DNA of 63,293 bases, taken from an uncultured Faecalicoccus sp. (GTDB taxonomy: Bacteria > Bacillota_I > Bacilli_A > Erysipelotrichales > Erysipelotrichaceae). A model generated the notes under the pieces. It ran no database searches. It saw only the letters and a list, made by a program, of their open reading frames with translations, and had not been told where the DNA came from. Of this stretch, positions 55,301 through 62,564 are shown piece after piece; position 1 is the stretch's first letter; every line of letters starts with the position of its first letter. Made by a program: the position numbers and the translations under genes. The stretch is from contig CABVDD010000007.1 of the NCBI GenBank assembly GCA_902497095.1, forward strand, positions 1-63,293, read 5' to 3'.

Positions 55301-56788
55301 TAAAGGGTGTCGATTGCTTAAAACTGCTAAAGGAATATCGGTTCCCATACTGGCAGTCGGTTCATTGGCATTTTTAGCCATAGGCAAAATTTCATCCTGG
55401 ATATCTTCATATGTATAACCAAACACTTTATAAAGTCGATTTCTTTCTTCCTGGCTATGCATCTGCGCTTTTTTATCCGGTGCTTTTAAATCTTTTAGAT
55501 GTAAAAGATGTAGATCTAACCATTCACCATAAGGATTGGCTTTGGCAAAGTGTTCTTTGATTTCTTGATCTGTATACATTTTCTTGGCAAGAGTATCTAC
55601 TAAGACCATTTTTCCAGGTTCCAATCTTGATTTACAAACGATTTGGTCTGCCGGAATATCCAAAACACCGACTTCGCTGGATAAAATCAACATATTATCT
55701 TTTGTGATATAGTAACGAGCCGGACGCAAACCATTACGATCAAGTACAGCACCGACTTGATCTCCATCAGAAAACAAAATAGCAGCTGGTCCATCCCATG
55801 GTTCCATCATTGTGGCATAATAATGGTAAAAATCTTTTTTAGATTCTTCCATTGGTACATGCTTCCATGGTTCAGGGATGGTGATCATAATAGCTTTTGC
55901 CAAAGGCATACCGTTCATCATTAAAAATTCCAAAGTATTATCCAACATGGCACTATCAGATCCTGTTGCGTTGATGACAGGTAAGATCTTTTTTAAATTG
56001 GCATCCAAAAATGGGGAAGACATACTTTCTTCTCTTGCCAACATACGATCTACATTACCGCGAATCGTGTTGATTTCACCATTATGAGCAATCAGACGGT
56101 TAGGATGCGCACGTTGCCAAGAAGGCGTTGTATTCGTTGAAAAGCGAGAATGTACAATGGCAATCGCACTTTGATAATCTGTATCTTGCAGATCGGTATA
56201 AAAATTTCGCAATTGGTGTACTAAAAACATTCCTTTATATACTATGGTTCGACTAGAACACGAAGCTACATAAGTTTCCGGACAACTTTTCTCAAATTCA
56301 CGACGAATCACATAAAGGAGTCGATCAAATTCAAATCCTTTTTTTATAGAGCTTGGTTTTTCAATAAAAGCTTGTTCAATATGAGGCATGCAGTCTTTTG
56401 CGGTTTGCCCTAATATTTCGGGATGGCATGAGACATTACGCCAGCCTAGTAATTTAGCACCTTCGTTTTTTACGATTGTTTCAAATAAGCGTTTATGTTG
56501 ATTTCGTTTTAATTCTTGTTGGGGAAAGAAAAACATACCGATACCATATTCTCTTTCTTTCCCTAGTTCAATGTTTTCCTGTTTTGCGATTTTGGAAAAG
56601 AAACGATGCGATATCTGTAAAAGAACACCTACACCATCACCTACTTGACCACTGGCATCTTTTCCAGCTCGATGTTCTAGTTTTTCGACAATATGTAATG
56701 CTTTATCAACTACATCATAACTTTGTTTTCCATCAATTTGTACCACAGTACCGATACCACAGGCATCATGTTCAAAATTGGGATTCAT
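52307..56788 (-). CDS. gltB: glutamate synthase large subunit
   Basis: Transfers the amide of glutamine to 2-oxoglutarate. The 1493 residues show the class II amidotransferase domain whose Cys becomes N-terminal after removal of nine residues (EHDACGIGTV, Cys10). A central domain follows, then the FMN-binding synthase barrel (GEGGEKPERL, PGEGGHLPGKKV, GYDGGTGAAP), the [3Fe-4S] ligands CNQDTCPFG, and the C-terminal beta-helix (GGAGQSFGAF). GGAGG precedes the ATG, 11 bp from the end of asnB. With GlnN this forms the GS-GOGAT cycle. Confidence 0.98.
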   Translation of the reverse strand: MNPNFEHDACGIGTVVQIDGKQSYDVVDKALHIVEKLEHRAGKDASGQVGDGVGVLLQISHRFFSKIAKQENIELGKEREYGIGMFFFPQQELKRNQHKRLFETIVKNEGAKLLGWRNVSCHPEILGQTAKDCMPHIEQAFIEKPSSIKKGFEFDRLLYVIRREFEKSCPETYVASCSSRTIVYKGMFLVHQLRNFYTDLQDTDYQSAIAIVHSRFSTNTTPSWQRAHPNRLIAHNGEINTIRGNVDRMLAREESMSSPFLDANLKKILPVINATGSDSAMLDNTLEFLMMNGMPLAKAIMITIPEPWKHVPMEESKKDFYHYYATMMEPWDGPAAILFSDGDQVGAVLDRNGLRPARYYITKDNMLILSSEVGVLDIPADQIVCKSRLEPGKMVLVDTLAKKMYTDQEIKEHFAKANPYGEWLDLHLLHLKDLKAPDKKAQMHSQEERNRLYKVFGYTYEDIQDEILPMAKNANEPTASMGTDIPLAVLSNRHPLLFHYFKQLFAQVTNPPIDSLREEIVTDTTVYIGSDGNLLEEKSTNCKVLEVNNPILDARDMDKIRNLNKEGFQSATISLLFYRGMPLKEALHHLFIECDRLYRDGANILILSDKGVDESHMAIPSLLAVSALEHHLVQTKKRTAVSIILESGEPRDVHQFACLLGYGATAIYPYLAHECIEEMIEKDILDKEPSIAIRDYNEAILHGIVKIAAKMGISTLQSYQSAQIFEAIGISKEVIDQYFTNTVSRVGGIGLKEIEEDLIVHHDHGFDPLGLSSDTKLDSYGFHKLRSGKGKEDHLYDPQTIITLQKATRDNDYELFKAYTKRVNDKDRPHTLRASLEFKPNQKAIPLEEVEPVSEIVKRFKTGAMSYGSISEEAHTCMAIAMNRLHGKSNSGEGGEKPERLNTEKNSAIKQVASGRFGVTSAYLVSAKEIQIKMAQGAKPGEGGHLPGKKVYPWIAKTRYSTPGVTLISPPPHHDIYSIEDLAQLIYDLKNANKEARISVKLVSEAGVGTIASGVAKAGASVILISGYDGGTGAAPQSSIHHAGLPWELGLVETHQNLIENHLRSRVILETDGKLMTGKDVAIACLLGAEEFGFATAPLVTMGCMMMRVCNQDTCPFGVATQNDQLRKRFKGKPEYVMNFMCFIAQELREIMASLGFRTIDEMVGHSDCLQIRQDLQTRQNMLELQALIGKNRNVHHKPKDTYDFKLDTTLDSTKLIPAFESCMKSSGSHTIDVNLSSTDRSVGCLLGSLITKEFGDTLKEDTFIVNGKGGAGQSFGAFIPKGLTLKITGDANDYFGKGLSGGKLVIAPDAKSSFKAEENVIIGNVALYGATSGKAFICGKAGERFCVRNSGATAVVEGCGDHGLEYMTGGYAVVLGKTGKNFAAGMSGGIAYVLDTDHDLYKNVNKDLVSIEEITGKSDKEKLFEILQEHYKETNSSQALRILDHFDEELQHFKKIIPNDYKRMLSSIKELQDKGYHQEEAELKAFNMAFQK

Positions 56789-56799
56789 AATATTCCTCC

Positions 56800-58383
56800 T
56801 TATTTTCCACTATCTCCATAATTGGAAAGTACACGAGCGCTAGGATCGTTGACATTACAACCTTTCCAATTTTGATTAGGCATCCAAAAATAATCGATCA
56901 TGGAAGCTTGATTCGGATAATAACTTTCAAAGATCTCCCGATACAACAATGATTCTTTTGTGAATGGGGGATTGATCGTATATAATTTTCTCTTTTGTTC
57001 AAATTCTTCTTGTGTATATTTCGTATCGGCCATGGCCTGGATCGTATCTCTTAAGGAATGTCCAACGGCGTCAGAAAAAGCGGCTTTTTCTCGCATTAAG
57101 ATGGAATAAGGTAAAATTTCATCTTTTTCAAAGGCGTGGCGCAATAAATATTTTCCTTTGTGATATGTATTCATTTTTAAAGCTGGATCTATATGCATGA
57201 CATAACGAACAAAGGCTAGATCACCAAAAGGTACGCGTGCTTCCATGGAATTGGAACTGATACAACGATCTGCTCGTAATACATCATACATGTGAATATC
57301 TTTAATTCGCTTTTCGCTTTCTTTTTGAAACGATACAGGATCTGGCGCAAAGTCGGTGTATTTGTAACCAAACAGTTCATCGCTGATTTCTCCAGTCAAT
57401 AAGACTCGAATATTTGTGTGATCATGAATATATTTACAAAGAAGGTACATACCAATGCTGGCGCGAATTGTCGTGATATCATAGGTTGCAAGGTTATAAA
57501 TGACAGTGTTAATGGCATCTAAGACATCTTTTTGTGTAATGATGACTTCTGTATGTTGACTTCCTATTGCCTGAGCGACTTCTTTAGCGTATTTTAAATC
57601 AATGGCATCTTCTTTCATACCGATCGCAAAAGTTTGAATGGGCTTGTAAAGTAGTTTCTGGCTAATGGCACAAACTAAAGAAGAATCAAGACCGCCGCTT
57701 AATAAAAAACCAATGGGAGCATCGGCATCTAATCGTTTTTGAATACCCTCTATTAAAAGATCATGAATGTTTTGGCATACATTCTCTAATGAATCGGATA
57801 CATAGGAATCCACTTTGGACATATCCGCATAACAGATAAAGTTACCATCTTTATAATAATGTCCAGGAGGAAAGGGTTTAATGACTTTTACAAGACCTAT
57901 TAAGTTTTTGGGCTCAGATGCGAATACGATCGCATTATCTTTATCATATCCATAATATAAGGGACGTATTCCTATTGGATCACGAGCTGCGATCACACTT
58001 TTAGAACGACCATCATAAAGAATACAGGCATATTCAGCATCTAGTTTTTCAAACATCGATACACCATATTGTTCGTACAAAGGCAATAGAATTTCACAAT
58101 CACTTTCACTTTTAAAAGAATATCCTTTTTCTATCAATTTCTTTTTTAAAGATCGAAATCCGTAAATCTCACCATTGCATACAACTGCCATCTCCTTATA
58201 GATAAAAGGTTGCATACCCTCAGGACTCAAACCCATGATAGAAAGTCTTTGAAATCCTAAAGCTCCTTTTTCAAAAGTATAAAAATGTGTGTCATCCGGA
58301 CCGCGACTTTTTGTTTTTTCAAGCGCTTTTTCAAGTATAGAGACATCTATACCTTCTTTAAAATAACCCATTATCGTGCACAT
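56800..58383 (-). CDS. asnB: asparagine synthase (glutamine-hydrolysing)
   Basis: Makes asparagine from aspartate, ATP and glutamine. The start at 58383 gives MCTIMGYFKEG, placing the glutaminase nucleophile Cys at position 2 as required; an in-frame start further upstream would bury it and has no ribosome site, while AAGGAGAA sits before this one. The 527 residues have the amidotransferase block VVCNGEIYG (about 73), RGPDDTHFY, and the PP-loop SGGLDSSLV (about 228). The position between glnN and gltB ties amide synthesis to the same control as GS-GOGAT. Confidence 0.96.
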   Translation of the reverse strand: MCTIMGYFKEGIDVSILEKALEKTKSRGPDDTHFYTFEKGALGFQRLSIMGLSPEGMQPFIYKEMAVVCNGEIYGFRSLKKKLIEKGYSFKSESDCEILLPLYEQYGVSMFEKLDAEYACILYDGRSKSVIAARDPIGIRPLYYGYDKDNAIVFASEPKNLIGLVKVIKPFPPGHYYKDGNFICYADMSKVDSYVSDSLENVCQNIHDLLIEGIQKRLDADAPIGFLLSGGLDSSLVCAISQKLLYKPIQTFAIGMKEDAIDLKYAKEVAQAIGSQHTEVIITQKDVLDAINTVIYNLATYDITTIRASIGMYLLCKYIHDHTNIRVLLTGEISDELFGYKYTDFAPDPVSFQKESEKRIKDIHMYDVLRADRCISSNSMEARVPFGDLAFVRYVMHIDPALKMNTYHKGKYLLRHAFEKDEILPYSILMREKAAFSDAVGHSLRDTIQAMADTKYTQEEFEQKRKLYTINPPFTKESLLYREIFESYYPNQASMIDYFWMPNQNWKGCNVNDPSARVLSNYGDSGK

Positions 58384-58400
58384 AAAATTCTCCTTATCGT

Positions 58401-58426
58401 AAAAGACTATCAAAGCCGGCAGTAAA
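58401..58426 (-). other. strong hairpin between glnN and asnB
   Basis: CCGGCAGT-TTTT-ACTGCCGG is a perfect 8-bp GC-rich stem, followed only by CTTTGATAG rather than a T-tract. It may be a partial terminator or an RNA-processing/stability element that sets glnN above asnB-gltBD; this role is inferred. Confidence 0.55.
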
Positions 58427-58457
58427 AACTGCCGGTTTGTATAGATGATATAGCGTT

Positions 58458-60554
58458 TTATAGAATACCAAATAACAGCTTTCCATAACTAGGGAATGGC
58501 CAAGCTTGGTCATCTGTCATAGTTTCTAAGGCATCACATGGTTTTCTTAGAGCTTCCATGCTTGGTAAGATCTTGTCGCGAACAAAATAAGCGGCTTCTT
58601 CAAAATCTTCGATAGAATGTAATGTTTCTGTATTTTTTTCGAGCTCTTTACATGCGTTATAAGCTTCTGCCAGTGATGCGTTTAATTGGTGTAGAGTTTC
58701 TTTTTCATAATCAAGATTCATTTGTTGATCAAACTGATATTTGGATTGATATGCTTCGCTTAGTTCTTTGGAATAACGTGAAACAGCAGGCAAGATTTCC
58801 TTTTTAGCCATATTGATCATGGTCAATGCTTCAATATTGATTACTTTTGTGTATTCTTCCATGTTGATTTCATAACGTGATTCCATTTCTTCACGATCTA
58901 AAACTTTTTCGGTTTCAAATAAACGGATATTTTCTTCACGGATAAAATATGGAAGGGCATCTGGTGTTGTTCTAAGATTTAAAAGACCTCGTTTCTCTGC
59001 TTCTTTAATCCAGGAATCATCATAACCATTACCGTTAAAAATAATACGCTGATGCTTCTTTAACGTTTCTTTGATCAAAGTATGCAAGCTGCTTTCAAAA
59101 TCATCGGCTTTTTCTAAAACATCGGCAAATTCACGCAAGGCATTGGCAACAACCGTATTTAACACAAAGTTACATCCTGAAATAGAAGAACTGGAGCCAG
59201 GCATACGGAATTCAAATTTATTTCCGGTAAAGGCAAATGGACTGGTACGGTTTCTATCGGTTGTATCCATTGGTAATTTTGGTAAAACACATGCACCGAT
59301 TTTCATCAGTTTATGTTCTGTTTTTCCATAAGGTTTATCATTGACGATCGCATCTAATACAGCATTTAATTCATCTCCCAAGAAAACTGAGATAATGGCA
59401 GGTGGTGCTTCATTGGCACCTAGACGATGATCGTTTCCAGCGCTTGCGACACTTAATCGCAATAAGTCCTGATGTTCATCAACGGCTTTGATAATGGCAG
59501 AAAGAAACAGTAAAAACTGAGCATTTTCATAAGGAGTATCACCAGGTTCTAATAAATTTTTACCGGTATTTGTCGAAATGGACCAGTTGTTGTGTTTTCC
59601 AGATCCATTAATACCTTCAAAAGGTTTTTCATGAAGCAAAGCGACCATATCGTGCTTTTTGGCAATTCGCTGAATCAACTCCATGGTCAACTGATTATGA
59701 TCGGTTGCAATATTTGTAGTTGAAAAAACAGGTGCTAATTCATGTTGTGCAGGTGCTACTTCATTATGTTCAGTTTTGGCCGAAATACCTAGCTTCCATA
59801 ATTCTTCATTCAATTCTTTCATGAAGGCTTGTACTCTGGATTTGATCGTACCAAAATAATGATCTTCCAGTTCCTGACCTTTTGGACAAGGAGCTCCAAA
59901 AAGTGTACGTCCGGTATAGACTAAGTCTTTTCGTTTGGCATAAAACTCTTTATCGACCAGGAAATATTCTTGTTCTGGACCTACGGTCGTTTTTATGGAA
60001 GTAACATCTTCATTCCCAAAGAGTTTTAGGATTCGTAAAGCTTGTGTGTTTATAGCTTCCATACTTCTTAAAAGAGGTGTTTTCTTATCCAGTGCATGTC
60101 CTGTATAAGAACAAAAAGCGGTAGGAATACAAAGCACATCATCTTTGATAAAAGCATAAGAAGTAGGATCCCAAGCTGTATAACCGCGAGCTTCAAAAGT
60201 AGCTCTTAATCCACCATTAGGAAAGCTGGAAGCATCTGGTTCACCTTTGATCAATTCTTTTCCGGAAAAACTCATGATGACTTTTCCACCTTTAACAGGC
60301 TCGATGAAACTATCATGTTTTTCGGCAGTTACGCCTGTCATAGGTTGAAACCAATGGGTATAGTGAGTGGCTCCCTGGGCAATGGCCCATTCTTTCATGG
60401 CGTGGGCCACCGCATTGGCAATCTTGGGGTTTAATGGTTTTCCTTCCTGAATGGTTTTTTGAAGTTCTTTATAGGTATCGGAAGCCAATCCTTCACGCAT
60501 ACATTCTTCATTGAAGACTTTAGAACCAAAAATTTTGGGTATAGATGTTGTCAT
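58458..60554 (-). CDS. glnN: glutamine synthetase type III
   Basis: An ATP-dependent enzyme making glutamine from glutamate and ammonia. The 698 residues match the long GSIII class (about 700). The N-terminal GSIII domain carries FQPMTGVTAEKHDSF (about 97) and SGKELIKGEPDASSFPNGG. Catalytic blocks are TTVGPEQEYFLVD, KTEHNEVAPAQHELAP (about 300), GINGSGKHNNWSIST (about 328), DRNRTSPFAFTGNKFEFR (about 435) and GSSSSISG. The start at 60554 has AAGGAGGAAA upstream. The leader carries a terminator hairpin (60577-60637). It is the first gene of a four-gene nitrogen operon. Confidence 0.96.
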   Translation of the reverse strand: MTTSIPKIFGSKVFNEECMREGLASDTYKELQKTIQEGKPLNPKIANAVAHAMKEWAIAQGATHYTHWFQPMTGVTAEKHDSFIEPVKGGKVIMSFSGKELIKGEPDASSFPNGGLRATFEARGYTAWDPTSYAFIKDDVLCIPTAFCSYTGHALDKKTPLLRSMEAINTQALRILKLFGNEDVTSIKTTVGPEQEYFLVDKEFYAKRKDLVYTGRTLFGAPCPKGQELEDHYFGTIKSRVQAFMKELNEELWKLGISAKTEHNEVAPAQHELAPVFSTTNIATDHNQLTMELIQRIAKKHDMVALLHEKPFEGINGSGKHNNWSISTNTGKNLLEPGDTPYENAQFLLFLSAIIKAVDEHQDLLRLSVASAGNDHRLGANEAPPAIISVFLGDELNAVLDAIVNDKPYGKTEHKLMKIGACVLPKLPMDTTDRNRTSPFAFTGNKFEFRMPGSSSSISGCNFVLNTVVANALREFADVLEKADDFESSLHTLIKETLKKHQRIIFNGNGYDDSWIKEAEKRGLLNLRTTPDALPYFIREENIRLFETEKVLDREEMESRYEINMEEYTKVINIEALTMINMAKKEILPAVSRYSKELSEAYQSKYQFDQQMNLDYEKETLHQLNASLAEAYNACKELEKNTETLHSIEDFEEAAYFVRDKILPSMEALRKPCDALETMTDDQAWPFPSYGKLLFGIL

Positions 60555-60576
60555 TATCGATTTCCTCCTTGAAAAT

Positions 60577-60637
60577 AAAAAAAACGGCGGTACAAAAAGA
60601 AAGGAATTTCTTCCTCTTTTTGGCACCATTGCCGTTT
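60577..60637 (-). promoter_or_regulatory. glnN leader attenuator: terminator hairpin competing with an ANTAR-type hairpin
   Basis: On the minus strand AAACGGC (plus 60631-60637) pairs with GCCGTTT, followed by T8 (plus 60577-60584). Inside, GGT/ACC and an AAAAAGAGGAA/TTCCTTTCTTTTT arm extend the stem. That is an intrinsic terminator 23 nt before the glnN ATG. The same GGC can instead pair locally, GGC-AATGGT-GCC (plus 60622-60633), a hexaloop with A at position 1 and G at position 4, as ANTAR proteins recognise. Forming it breaks the terminator. A second A1/G4 hexaloop is not evident, so ANTAR binding remains inferred. Confidence 0.65.
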
Positions 60638-60648
60638 CTATGTGTTTT

Positions 60649-60676
60649 ATTTTAGTTTCGAATTCGAAAAAGTCAA
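60649..60676 (-). promoter_or_regulatory. glnN promoter with a 14-bp palindrome in its spacer
   Basis: Minus-strand TTGACT (plus 60671-60676), 16-bp spacer, TAAAAT (plus 60649-60654). The spacer contains the perfect palindrome TTTCGAATTCGAAA (60656-60669), well placed as a repressor operator. It is not a GlnR-type TGTNAN7TNACA site. Confidence 0.6.
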
Positions 60677-60713
60677 TACAAAAATGTAAAAATTTGAAAA
60701 TTTTATGAAAAAA

Positions 60714-60742
60714 TTGAAACAAATTAGAATATAGTGTATATA
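60714..60742 (+). promoter_or_regulatory. promoter of the type I GS homologue/ANTAR/ybaK operon
   Basis: TTGAAA (60714-60719), 17-bp spacer, TATATA (60737-60742), 27 bp before the ATG. Divergent from the glnN promoter, with about 37 bp between the two -35 boxes. Confidence 0.7.
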
Positions 60743-60769
60743 TAAGCATAGTGTAGGAGGGATATAGAC

Positions 60770-61975
60770 ATGTATACCAAAGAAGATGTACTCGCATATG
60801 TAAACGATGAAAATGTAACATTTATTCGTTTGGCATATTTTGATATTTATGGCCATCAAAAAAATATATCTATTTTGCCGGATGAGCTAAAACGGGCTTT
60901 TGAGGAAGGAATCAGTTTTGATGCCAGTGCCATTGATGGTTTTGGAACAGATATCAAAAGTGATTTATTTTTGATGCCTGATCCTGCCACATTATCTATT
61001 TTGCCATGGAGATCTTTAGATGGTTCTGTAGTTCGTATGTATTGTGATATTCAATATCCGGATGGAACACCATTTGAATTAGATACAAGATATCTTTTAA
61101 AAAAGGCAGAAGCGTATGCGAAAGAACAGGGTATCGAAATTCAGATCGGAACGGAATTTGAATTTTATTTATTCTTAGCGGATGAAAAGGGAAATAATTC
61201 ATATATTCCTTTAGATTCGGCAAGTTATATGGATATCTCTCCGGAAGATCAGGGAGAAGATGTACGAAAGGATATATGTTTTACTTTACAGGAAATGGGA
61301 CTTCATCCAGAAGCCAGTCATCACGAAGAAGGGCCTGGTCAAAATGAAATCGATTTTCGCTATAGTACACCCTTACAGGCAGCTGATGATGCGGCAACGT
61401 TTAAATGGGTTGTACGTACTGTTGCCAAAGCTAATGGATTAGTGGCGGATTTTGATCCTAAACCTTTAAAAGAACATAGTGGCAATGGTATGCACGTCAA
61501 TGTTTCTGTACAAAGTAATTCAATCAAGGATGCGACATGGGCTTTTATGGCAGGAATATTATATCGATTACCGGAAATGACGATATTTTTGAATCCGTGC
61601 GATCAAAGCTATCAACGTCTAGGTCAATGTAAAGCGCCAAAGTTTGTCACATGGTCGTATCAGAATCGTTCACAAGCGATTCGTATACCTGCTGTTCGAA
61701 ATAAAAAAAGTCGGATCGAGCTTCGTTGTCCAGATTGTACATCCAATCCGTATTTAGTTTATCTTTTGATTATATATGCGGGAATAGAGGGAATATTGAA
61801 AGAAAGAAAGCCGGATGATCCTGTGGATCTAAACTTATATCAGGCATCAAATGATGTCACATCACATTTAACACCACTTCCGGCTTCATTGGAAGAATCT
61901 ATACAAATGGCAAAAAAGAGTGAATTTATCAAGCGTGTGCTACCTGTGGAAATCATTGAGAATTACATGAAATAG
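60770..61975 (+). CDS. glnA: short type I glutamine synthetase homologue, possibly a nitrogen sensor
   Basis: A 401-residue GSI-fold protein. Metal and nucleotide residues are kept: EFEF (Glu129, Glu131), HHEEGPGQNEID (about 184-195), GNGMHVN (His242), QNRSQAIRIP (Arg300, Arg305) and RIELRCPDCTSNPYL. However, the loop that normally reads EAP, whose Glu (E327 of Salmonella GS) takes a proton from ammonia, reads QCKAP with Lys288. The chain ends at IIENYMK, about 40 residues early, lacking the helical thong that joins GS subunits. AGGAGGGAT precedes the ATG. The ANTAR gene follows after 13 bp. Ligation of ammonia is doubtful; sensing or another amine substrate is possible. Confidence 0.85.
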   Translation: MYTKEDVLAYVNDENVTFIRLAYFDIYGHQKNISILPDELKRAFEEGISFDASAIDGFGTDIKSDLFLMPDPATLSILPWRSLDGSVVRMYCDIQYPDGTPFELDTRYLLKKAEAYAKEQGIEIQIGTEFEFYLFLADEKGNNSYIPLDSASYMDISPEDQGEDVRKDICFTLQEMGLHPEASHHEEGPGQNEIDFRYSTPLQAADDAATFKWVVRTVAKANGLVADFDPKPLKEHSGNGMHVNVSVQSNSIKDATWAFMAGILYRLPEMTIFLNPCDQSYQRLGQCKAPKFVTWSYQNRSQAIRIPAVRNKKSRIELRCPDCTSNPYLVYLLIIYAGIEGILKERKPDDPVDLNLYQASNDVTSHLTPLPASLEESIQMAKKSEFIKRVLPVEIIENYMK

Positions 61976-61988
61976 ATGAGGCTTTTTT

Positions 61989-62564
61989 ATGGCTAATATT
62001 CTTGTGGTTACTTCATTACTAAGCACACAAAAAGTTATTAAAGATATTTTGCCACGTGTTTCATATCCGTTAGTACAGTTTGTATCTTCCGCAACAGATG
62101 CCAAAAAAATGCTTCGTCAAAGACAGTATGATTTTTGTATCGTACAACCTCCTTTAAAAGATGAATTTGGCATTCGTACGGCAAGGGAAATTGAAGTTGC
62201 GTTTTCAATAGGTGTTTTATTGTTGGTAAAAAATGATATCTATGATCAAATTTGTTTTCAAGTTAAAGAACAAGGAATTTTTGTATTGTCTGTGCCGACT
62301 TCTAAAACAATGTTGTTGCAGACGATAGTTAACGGGATTGCCGCTCAAGTAAAAATAAAAGCACTTACAAGACAACTGCAGAAGGAAAAAAGACAAGCGC
62401 AGGATGAAAAAGTGATTTATCGTGCTAAACTTATATTGATTGAGAATTATCATTGGAATGAAGAAAAGGCACATCATTATATCGGAAAGCTTGCCATGGA
62501 TACATCCCAGAAGAGAATTGATATTGCTCGGTCTATCATAGAAGGAGATTTACGATCATCATGA
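61989..62564 (+). CDS. ANTAR-domain antiterminator with a pseudo-receiver
   Basis: A 191-residue RNA-binding regulator. Residues 1-115 have a CheY-like fold (ILVVTS, YDFCIVQPP, VLLLVKN) but lack phosphorylation residues: the acidic pair is Thr-Ser (8-9) and the acceptor Asp is Gln53. A coiled coil (about 118-142) leads to the C-terminal ANTAR domain (YRAKLILIENYHWNEEKAHH, then IGKLAMDTSQKRIDIARSII). Family knowledge: ANTAR proteins bind paired hexaloop hairpins and block terminators; AmiR, also with a pseudo-receiver, is held inactive by its partner AmiC. Linked to the GS homologue and facing the glnN attenuator; overlaps ybaK by 4 nt. Confidence 0.88.
   Translation: MANILVVTSLLSTQKVIKDILPRVSYPLVQFVSSATDAKKMLRQRQYDFCIVQPPLKDEFGIRTAREIEVAFSIGVLLLVKNDIYDQICFQVKEQGIFVLSVPTSKTMLLQTIVNGIAAQVKIKALTRQLQKEKRQAQDEKVIYRAKLILIENYHWNEEKAHHYIGKLAMDTSQKRIDIARSIIEGDLRSS

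Noticed and set aside
58384..58413. Upstream start for AsnB at 58413
   Set aside because: It would put residues before Met-Cys and block the N-terminal Cys nucleophile; the ribosome site serves 58383.
60600..60620. Second ANTAR hexaloop (P2) in the glnN leader
   Set aside because: The AGGAA/TTCCT hairpin closes on a GAAA tetraloop; read as a hexaloop it is AGAAAT, which lacks G at position 4.
60555..60821. N-terminal extension of GlnN up to 60821
   Set aside because: The extension would translate the leader hairpin and promoter; the AAGGAGG before ATG 60554 and the normal GSIII length fix the start.
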